The notes below the pieces were generated by a model. The model made no database searches. It was not told the DNA's origin and worked only from the letters and a program-made list of their open reading frames with translations. Position numbers and translations under genes: made by a program. Source: Candidatus Peregrinibacteria bacterium CG10_big_fil_rev_8_21_14_0_10_49_16 (GTDB lineage: Bacteria > Patescibacteriota > Gracilibacteria > Peribacterales > Peribacteraceae). From it: a stretch of DNA of 19,012 bases. Of this stretch, positions 1 to 4,942 are shown one piece after another (positions within the stretch are counted from its first letter, which is position 1; every line of letters begins with the position of its first letter). The stretch spans positions 1 through 19,012 of the forward strand of contig PFDS01000004.1 in the NCBI GenBank assembly GCA_002772605.1. The letters run 5' to 3'.

Positions 1-1
1 G

Positions 2-838
2 CGGGCTCTTCGAGCACGTCTGAAAGAATGCGGATACACAGAACTTCTTCCATCATCCATCCTCGGACCCAAACTTCTCACACAGTGCAAGATGGACCCA
101 AAACAGGCACCTGAACTTGCCAACGCTTTCGGAGAAGACGAGTCACTGCTCCAACCATCCACTCTGCCCCAACTTCTGGTCCATGCCCAAAAGTACGCAC
201 CTCTCTCTAAGAGAGCATACGCCGTATTTACCGTCGGACACGTCTTCACAGAAAAGCATGCGGAACACGAAGAATGCGGACTCCTCTTTTCAAGTACAGT
301 AGAAGATGGTGTGAAAGAACATGCTCTTCTTCAACTGAAACAGCACCTTCTCCATACTCACAAAACACTAGAAATTCTGCCAAGCACAGATATTCCCGCC
401 TGCGCACACAGCGGTCAATGCGCGGATCTTACTACTGGAGACACACTCCTCGGACACCTGTTTCTTGTCCACCCCCACATCACACGCACATTCGACTTGC
501 CGGAAAACACCGCTGCAGCCTACTTTCATGTCAACGCCCTCCTTGCAGAGGACACCATACAAAAAACTGTAAAACCCCTCCCGGTCTACCCGGCCATTAC
601 GTACGATGAAACAGTAACGCGCACCCACACAGACTCTGTACAAAAACTTCTCCAGAACATCACAAAACAGTCGTCACTGCTACAGCATATAGACATCACC
701 AACCTCTACGAAGGAAAACCCCTCAAGAAAGGACAGTACAATCTTACTCTCCGCTTCACCTACCGTGCAGAGGATAGAACTCTCAGAGAAGAGGATGTGA
801 AGAAAGAGCATGCAAAAGTCATGAAACTTCTGTCGTAG
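2..838 (+). CDS. pheT: Phenylalanyl-tRNA synthetase beta subunit, C-terminal part (5' truncated)
   Basis: The reading frame is open from base 2, so the gene begins outside the window; 278 C-terminal residues are visible. PheT pairs with PheS to charge tRNA-Phe in the cytoplasm. The first ~150 residues fit the catalytic-like core of the beta subunit (the GYTELLPSS and LQPSTLPQLL stretches correspond to the family's GF-EVITYSF and MRTSLLPGLL regions). The last ~90 residues form the FDX-ACB anticodon-binding domain, with PVYPAITYDE, then YEGKPLKKGQ and FRAEDRTL-like segments (seen as TYRAEDRTLREEDV) in the usual order. An ATG at 92 is only an internal methionine. The next gene starts 3 nt after the stop, so the two are probably co-transcribed. 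Identification rests on recalled family motifs; a free-standing FDX-ACB protein is excluded by the core sequence ahead of it. Confidence 0.9.
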   Translation, partial: RALRARLKECGYTELLPSSILGPKLLTQCKMDPKQAPELANAFGEDESLLQPSTLPQLLVHAQKYAPLSKRAYAVFTVGHVFTEKHAEHEECGLLFSSTVEDGVKEHALLQLKQHLLHTHKTLEILPSTDIPACAHSGQCADLTTGDTLLGHLFLVHPHITRTFDLPENTAAAYFHVNALLAEDTIQKTVKPLPVYPAITYDETVTRTHTDSVQKLLQNITKQSSLLQHIDITNLYEGKPLKKGQYNLTLRFTYRAEDRTLREEDVKKEHAKVMKLLS

Positions 839-841
839 CCC

Positions 842-1378
842 ATGCACATCTTTACCCGCACAGGCGATGCAGGAACCACGGGTATCATTGGTAGTCAACG
901 TCTCTCCAAAGCAGACCCTCGTCTGCACGCATACGGAACAGTTGATGAACTGAATGCGCTTCTCGGTGTAACATTAACAGAAACCAAGCTCCCGGAACTC
1001 ATCCGCAACCATCTGCTTCCAACACAACACCTCCTCTTCACTGTCGGCACAGACCTTGCCACCCTCTTCGACAGTACGACCGTTGTCCAACGGATGGATG
1101 CATCACATACGGAAACTGTCGAGAAGTGGATTCTCCACCTTGAAAAAGAACTTCCACCTCTCAAAAACTTCATCCTTCCAAGCGGTTCCCGTCCGGGAGC
1201 GCTGCTTCACCAAGCACGCACTGTCTGCCGCCGCGCGGAACGGTGGGTGGTGGCACTAGGCGAACAGAAAGAGATCAACCAGCATGTGCAGATCTACCTC
1301 AATCGCCTGGGAGACTATCTGTTTCTAGCTGCAAGGAAGGTGAACGTAGACAGTAATGTGGAAGAAATTCATGCATAG
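842..1378 (+). CDS. PduO-type cob(I)alamin adenosyltransferase
   Basis: This 178-residue protein should transfer the adenosyl group of ATP to cob(I)alamin, making adenosylcobalamin. The PduO-type signatures are all present: TRTGDAGTTG (5-14, ATP binding), YGTVDELN (31-38), RTVCRRAER (126-134) and YLNRLGDYLF (152-161). The last is usually LNRLSD, so Ser is replaced by Gly. Length is normal for the single-domain family. It starts 3 nt after pheT and has no Shine-Dalgarno, so it probably depends on pheT transcription or translational coupling. No B12 synthesis or B12-dependent enzyme gene is in the window, so its client is unknown; salvage of imported cobamide is an inference. It is separate from the CobA/CobO and EutT types, whose motifs are absent. 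Confidence 0.92.
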   Translation: MHIFTRTGDAGTTGIIGSQRLSKADPRLHAYGTVDELNALLGVTLTETKLPELIRNHLLPTQHLLFTVGTDLATLFDSTTVVQRMDASHTETVEKWILHLEKELPPLKNFILPSGSRPGALLHQARTVCRRAERWVVALGEQKEINQHVQIYLNRLGDYLFLAARKVNVDSNVEEIHA

Positions 1379-1409
1379 TGTAGAGATGCTACGGTGTAGC
1401 GTCTCTACA
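1379..1409. terminator. Bidirectional hairpin between convergent genes
   Basis: Two 14-nt arms (1379-1392 and 1396-1409) pair across a 3-nt loop with one T/G-type mismatch. The structure begins directly after the adenosyltransferase stop and includes the recR stop codon (1405-1407). There is no long T-run on either side, so it is a terminator by position and stem strength rather than by a full intrinsic signature. Confidence 0.7.
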
Positions 1410-2001
1410 AAGCGCGGCGTCCCACCAATGCCTCCTTTAGCGTCACCTGATCGGCAAACTCGATATCCGCACCCATGGGAAGTCCGTGTGCGAGACGGGT
1501 AATTTTTTCGACGTGCGTCTGTAACTTCTGCTGAAGAAACGAAGCAGTGGCTTCACCCTCGATGTCCGGGTCCGTGGCAACGATCACTTCACCGATACCT
1601 CCTCTTCTTACTCGCTCCACAAGTTCCGCAACCCTCAACTGCTCCGGCCCCATGCCATCAATCGGTGAGAGGACACCGTGAAGAACGTGATACACACCGT
1701 CATAGGATGTCCGTTCAAAAGCCACGACCTCCAATGGCTCCTCGACAACGAGGATGACCGATTTCTTGCGACTCTGGTCATCACAGATCTGACATGTCTC
1801 CTTCAGCGTCACCATCTGACATACCTTGCAGTACTGCAGTTCCGTTTTCAGCTCCAAAAGCGCCTTCCCAAGAGACTCAGGTGACGCTCTTCCGTTACGC
1901 AGCAAGTGAAACGTGAGCCGTTCCGCAGATTTCGGCCCAATTCCCGGCAATTTCGAGAATTCTTCAATCACACGTGTAATGGGCTCAGGAAGAAGTGCCA
2001 T
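1405..2001 (-). CDS. recR: Recombination protein RecR
   Basis: RecR acts with RecO (and RecF) to load RecA on SSB-coated gapped DNA. The 198-residue protein has the complete family layout: an N-terminal helix-hairpin-helix (KLPGIGPKSAERL, 17-29), a four-cysteine zinc site (C58, C61, C70, C73), a Toprim domain (LVVEEP from 84, with DPDIEGEAT at 144-152, usually NPTVEGEAT) and the C-terminal TRLAHGLPMGADIEFAD segment (168-184). The length matches the ~200-residue norm. It is transcribed alone on the minus strand. Upstream there is no Shine-Dalgarno; a weak -10-like TATGCT (2010-2015) sits 8 nt before the ATG with no convincing -35. Confidence 0.97.
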   Translation of the reverse strand: MALLPEPITRVIEEFSKLPGIGPKSAERLTFHLLRNGRASPESLGKALLELKTELQYCKVCQMVTLKETCQICDDQSRKKSVILVVEEPLEVVAFERTSYDGVYHVLHGVLSPIDGMGPEQLRVAELVERVRRGGIGEVIVATDPDIEGEATASFLQQKLQTHVEKITRLAHGLPMGADIEFADQVTLKEALVGRRAL

Positions 2002-2042
2002 AGAGGCATAGCATAGAGGAACTCACAGTATTCTGCTTATAT

Positions 2043-2071
2043 TTGCATTTTTAATTTAAATATGGTTTAAT
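2043..2071 (+). promoter_or_regulatory. Promoter of the transglutaminase-like gene (predicted leaderless)
   Basis: TTGCAT (2043-2048), a 17-nt spacer and TTTAAT (2066-2071) lie in an A/T-rich stretch. Only 6 nt separate the -10 from the GTG at 2078, so transcription would begin at about the start codon. The -35 matches the consensus at 3 of 6 positions. Confidence 0.5.
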
Positions 2072-2077
2072 GTAAAA

Positions 2078-3085
2078 GTGAGCACAGAACATACGGACAA
2101 ACAAACATCGCCAGAAGGTAAACTACCTGAGAAGCCTGCAGTAGAAGAATTGTCGCCATCGCTCCTGGGGAAAATCATGCGTCCCACTCTCCTCAGTGCT
2201 ATTGGAGGTACATTACTAGGGTGTAGTGAACATAGCCCGTCACCTAAGCCAAACCCGCTTTTCCAAAACCATGTGGAAGTACATGAACACACCGTACTCC
2301 CTCCGTCGTATAAAGAAATACAACACCGCTACCCTTCTGTTACGGAAGATCACTATCTCGAGTGGGTTGCTCACCAGTTGCAAAAAAGGCCTGAAAGAAT
2401 CCCGCACTTTCTGAAAATGAGAATGCGCTACACAGATGACTTTGAAAAACATGGAAAGGAGGATTACCAGTCACCCGAAGAAACTGTACGTACATCCTTG
2501 GAATCAGACGGCACCATGGAAGGAGACTGTGAAGACTACGCAATCCTTACACAGAGACTGCTCTCCCATATGGGCATCCTCTCACAAGTGGTCTACACCC
2601 AAGCAGCCGGAGAAGGACATGCGGTATGTATCGGAGTCGAAAAAAATACTTCCGGGAAGTATACGGTACACCGTTTCGACTTAGACACATATGAACGAAA
2701 TGGACGCAATGCACTTCCTGTTGGTGCGAAAGAGGAGGAAGAGGGGTATGAAAGTCTCGAAAGAGGGTTGAATATGGCCATGAAGCAGTACGGACAAGGG
2801 AAACTCAATCCATATCAAATTCCAATTACCGCAAAACATTTTGGCATCTACAATGTTACAAACACAACTGTGTGGGCATTTGACCCGGAGCTTCCCGCTC
2901 TCGCGCAGGTGACGAGTAGAGACCTACACATAGCTATCCCGACTATTCTTACACTTATTGCAACATACTGTGCTGCAAGAAAACGAAAACAAAAGAAAAA
3001 AACGGAACACATACACCACCGAGAAGAAAAACGTCGCTTTCTTCAATGGCTCAAGGAATACCTTACGACATTCCGCCTCTACTAA
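2078..3085 (+). CDS. Transglutaminase-like cysteine protease-fold protein, membrane-attached
   Basis: This 335-residue protein starts at GTG; nearby upstream ATGs (2062, 2070) run straight into stops. The core has the transglutaminase-like triad: GDCEDYA with Cys151, then GEGHAV with His181, then an Asp at 201 or 203. Members of this fold act as proteases, amidases or crosslinking enzymes, and the substrate cannot be told from sequence. A possible lipobox (LLGC, Cys49) follows a moderately hydrophobic stretch, though the 30-residue N-terminal tail is long for a lipoprotein signal. A second hydrophobic segment (about 283-300) is followed by a strongly basic tail (RKRKQKKK), suggesting a C-terminal membrane anchor with an inside tail. 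The enzymatic part would then be extracytoplasmic. Its stop overlaps that of convergent smpB by 4 nt. Confidence 0.75.
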   Translation: MSTEHTDKQTSPEGKLPEKPAVEELSPSLLGKIMRPTLLSAIGGTLLGCSEHSPSPKPNPLFQNHVEVHEHTVLPPSYKEIQHRYPSVTEDHYLEWVAHQLQKRPERIPHFLKMRMRYTDDFEKHGKEDYQSPEETVRTSLESDGTMEGDCEDYAILTQRLLSHMGILSQVVYTQAAGEGHAVCIGVEKNTSGKYTVHRFDLDTYERNGRNALPVGAKEEEEGYESLERGLNMAMKQYGQGKLNPYQIPITAKHFGIYNVTNTTVWAFDPELPALAQVTSRDLHIAIPTILTLIATYCAARKRKQKKKTEHIHHREEKRRFLQWLKEYLTTFRLY

Positions 3086-3528
3086 ACTTCCTCTCCCCGT
3101 CGAAGTTTTCGCTCCATCCCCCTTTCTTTGATCTTCTGACGCTTGTCGTATTTTTTGCGTCCACGACCAACACCAAGGAGGATTTTGACGTACTTCCCGG
3201 CTCGCACTTCCAGAGGAATGACTGCCAGCCCTTTCTGATCAGAAGAAGCCTCCAGGTTTGCCCTCTGCGCCTTCTGTAAGAGGAGAAGACGGTCACGGTG
3301 GGGAACATACCCCTCCAGAGCAGAAGCCTTGCCGTAGGGCGAAATTTTAGCGCCTTTAAGCACCGGAGAGCCGGAAACAAAGGATACATATGCTCCAGAG
3401 AGGTTTATTCCTCCGTTTCGGCAGGATTTCACCTCCTGACCGGTCAACTGGATTCCGGCTTCCACAGTCTCCAGAATGTCATAATCATGGCGTGCACGCC
3501 GGTTTTGAGCTACAATTTTTCCTTCCAT
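3082..3528 (-). CDS. smpB: SsrA-binding protein SmpB
   Basis: SmpB binds tmRNA and takes it to stalled ribosomes for trans-translation. The 148-residue protein opens with KIVAQNRRARHDYDI, followed by EAGIQLTGQEVKS (23-35), the SPY..A segment and the basic tail KKYDKRQKIKER (126-137), all in family order. The frame is open up to 3657, but the start at 3528 fits SmpB length, and a good -35/-10 pair ends 6 nt before this ATG; an ATG at 3573 would put the promoter inside the gene. There is no Shine-Dalgarno. No ssrA gene was recognised in the window. The 3' end overlaps the transglutaminase-like gene by 4 nt with no terminator between them. Confidence 0.95.
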   Translation of the reverse strand: MEGKIVAQNRRARHDYDILETVEAGIQLTGQEVKSCRNGGINLSGAYVSFVSGSPVLKGAKISPYGKASALEGYVPHRDRLLLLQKAQRANLEASSDQKGLAVIPLEVRAGKYVKILLGVGRGRKKYDKRQKIKERGMERKLRRGEEV

Positions 3529-3534
3529 ACTGGC

Positions 3535-3563
3535 ATTATGCGCAAAATTGCCATTTCTACCAA
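3535..3563 (-). promoter_or_regulatory. smpB promoter (predicted leaderless)
   Basis: On the minus strand TTGGTA (3558-3563) is followed by a 17-nt spacer and CATAAT (3535-3540). The -10 matches consensus at 5 of 6 positions and the -35 at 4 of 6. Six nt separate it from the smpB ATG. Confidence 0.65.
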
Positions 3564-3585
3564 ATTTTGGCATATACAGAGAGCA

Positions 3586-3616
3586 CTTGACAAGAAAGGA
3601 TGTCAAGATATACAAT
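3586..3616 (+). promoter_or_regulatory. Promoter-like site inside a perfect dyad
   Basis: CTTGACA (3586-3592), 8 nt, then TGTCAAG (3601-3607) form a perfect inverted repeat. On the plus strand the consensus -35 TTGACA (3587-3592) is followed at 16 or 18 nt by TATACA (3609-3614) or TACAAT (3611-3616). No gene follows on the plus strand, so it would drive an untranslated RNA, or the dyad is an operator upstream of smpB. Confidence 0.4.
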
Positions 3617-3649
3617 AGGCATCCGTCAACTAAGAACCTTTCTTCCCTC

Positions 3650-3664
3650 TCCGCCAAAGGCGGA
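3650..3664. repeat. Short GC-rich palindrome
   Basis: TCCGCC-AAA-GGCGGA is a perfect 6-bp stem with a 3-nt loop, followed closely by a further GGGGCGGA. It looks like the dispersed mini-palindromes common in CPR intergenic DNA; that family assignment is inference. Confidence 0.45.
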
Positions 3665-3721
3665 AACAGGGGCGGAACTCCCTAATGGGTGCAAAACGGT
3701 ACAAAAGTTGGCGAAATGTAG

Positions 3722-3779
3722 AACGGGTTCCGACCCTACACCTTCAGAAAAACCTAGAGGTGTGCGGTAGGAGCCCGTT
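3722..3779. terminator. Long imperfect hairpin after the LPSSG protein gene
   Basis: Bases 3722-3743 pair with 3758-3779: 10 bp, a mismatch, 3 bp, a mismatch, 7 bp (including two G/T pairs), with a 14-nt loop. It begins 4 nt after the stop codon of the minus-strand gene. No T-run follows on the minus strand; on the plus strand TTTCTCTT follows. It may terminate transcription in either direction or protect the mRNA 3' end. Confidence 0.55.
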
Positions 3780-3783
3780 TCTC

Positions 3784-4470
3784 TTACATGTTCAAAAACC
3801 TATCGTACTTTGCCCTCACTGATAGAAGACAGTGTTCCACGTATCCCTGTGAGAGCATATCCTTCAAACGTTTGCGCTGCACAATAACCCCGATACTCAC
3901 CGCACCTAAGACAGCTAACCACACTGTAACACCAGAGCTCGGCAGTTCACTGTCACCCGAAGCAACAACATGCACAACTTCTGCTTCACGTTGCTCTTCT
4001 TCAGGTGCCCCCAGAGGCTCTTCCCACTCTCCCGTACTCGCACTTGAGTCCGTAAGATCTGCATGCATATTTTCACCTGCACTTTTCTCTTCTACTGGTT
4101 CAAACGTCACTACGATACGTTCCTGTGTCTGGGCAGACGGATCCTCGGTTGTTTGGTTGTCAACGTAACGACGCGCAATTTGACGGGCACGAACTGAAAG
4201 TTCCGGCATCACCGCATTCTGCTCGTCGGCGAGATTGCGGATGAAACTCCGTGATGGGCGTGGGGAGTCAGGCAGTGTTGTCTTGCCCACGAAATCGTGC
4301 ATAAAGTACGCCTGTAGGTGGCTAAAGCTTTCCTGGATGTTCACACTGCCTACGCGTTCAGCAAGCTGCGGTGCGAACATCGTATACGCGGTGTACACAC
4401 CCAACGCCACAAGTGCTCCTGTTCCAGCTCCGAGAACCTGTTTCCAAAGAGGGGGTTTTGTTTTAGACAT
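3784..4470 (-). CDS. Two-TM envelope protein of unknown function with an LPSSG motif
   Basis: I do not recognise this family. From the ATG at 4470 it is 228 residues. A hydrophobic segment at about 11-34 looks like a signal anchor. Residues 60-175 are polar, Ser/Thr/Glu-rich and poorly conserved in appearance, likely an exported flexible region. At 176-180 LPSSG precedes a hydrophobic stretch (181-198) and QRKR, resembling a sortase sorting signal, but a further ~27 residues follow, longer than normal sorting tails. So it may only be a C-terminal TM. The frame is open to 4506, but a perfect -10 box lies within that extension, 7 nt before ATG 4470. It follows the RibL-like gene on the same strand and could also be transcribed with it. 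Confidence 0.7.
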   Translation of the reverse strand: MSKTKPPLWKQVLGAGTGALVALGVYTAYTMFAPQLAERVGSVNIQESFSHLQAYFMHDFVGKTTLPDSPRPSRSFIRNLADEQNAVMPELSVRARQIARRYVDNQTTEDPSAQTQERIVVTFEPVEEKSAGENMHADLTDSSASTGEWEEPLGAPEEEQREAEVVHVVASGDSELPSSGVTVWLAVLGAVSIGVIVQRKRLKDMLSQGYVEHCLLSVRAKYDRFLNM

Positions 4471-4477
4471 TCCCACT

Positions 4478-4506
4478 ATTATATCAAAAAACAGTACTCT
4501 CCACAA
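4478..4506 (-). promoter_or_regulatory. Promoter with perfect TATAAT, predicted leaderless
   Basis: On the minus strand TTGTGG (4501-4506), a 17-nt spacer and TATAAT (4478-4483) end 7 nt before the ATG at 4470. It lies in the 62-nt gap after the RibL-like gene. Confidence 0.65.
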
Positions 4507-4532
4507 CGAGCACTCTGCAGGGAAGGTGAAGA

Positions 4533-4925
4533 CTAATCTTGACTTTCCCTTAGTAAACTACTCTTGTATCTACTCGGATCGAGTGCACCCACACGCACTA
4601 TATCACAAGCCAAATCTTCCCGCTGTATGCCGGCAGGCAGTACCTGATCGTAGCCAAGACACAGAATATCTGGTGCAATACTCTTTACAGGAATAAGAAA
4701 ATCTTTTGCATGCCCCAACACCACTACCGCACCCGGAAAGGCTTCGCAGACTGCAGCCATCCGCTCCTTTTCACTCTGTAACGGAAACTGGCCTTTTATG
4801 CGTTTGACAGATGCGTCACGCGCTACAATCACATAGAGCTTCTGACCGAGCTTTTGGGCCTCGCGCAAGAAAAAACGATGGCCCGGGTGAAGGTGGTCAA
4901 ACGTTCCACAGACGAGAACTCGCAT
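4533..4925 (-). CDS. Cytidylyltransferase-family nucleotidyltransferase, RibL (archaeal FAD synthase)-like
   Basis: The 130-residue protein is a single HIGH-type nucleotidyltransferase domain: GTFDHLHPGH (7-16) is the nucleotide-binding HxGH signature. ARDASVKRIKG (35-45), APDILCLGYDQ (84-94) and RYKSS (119-123, in place of the C-terminal KSS/ISTT motif) follow in order. The arrangement VARD-VKRIKG-LGYDQ is closest to archaeal RibL, which adenylates FMN to FAD; glycerol-3-phosphate cytidylyltransferase is the main alternative. Substrate is inferred, not shown. The gene starts 17 nt after the propeller protein's stop. A -10-like TATACT (4932-4937) stands 6 nt before the ATG, with no correctly spaced -35, so it may be read from the upstream promoter. 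Confidence 0.83.
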   Translation of the reverse strand: MRVLVCGTFDHLHPGHRFFLREAQKLGQKLYVIVARDASVKRIKGQFPLQSEKERMAAVCEAFPGAVVVLGHAKDFLIPVKSIAPDILCLGYDQVLPAGIQREDLACDIVRVGALDPSRYKSSLLRESQD

Positions 4926-4942
4926 GGGACAAGTATACAGCT

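Larger units (their letters stand above)
3617..3783 (+). ncRNA. Candidate small untranslated RNA (speculative)
   Basis: This stretch lies between the plus-strand promoter-like site and the end of the next minus-strand gene. It contains a short GC hairpin and ends in a strong 58-nt hairpin followed by TTTCTCTT. No coding potential and no match to tmRNA, RNase P RNA, 6S or SRP RNA was recognised by eye. It may simply be spacer DNA with the terminator of the neighbouring gene. Confidence 0.25.

Noticed and set aside
3529..3657. N-terminal extension of SmpB up to 3657
   Set aside because: It contains the smpB promoter and adds residues not found in the family.
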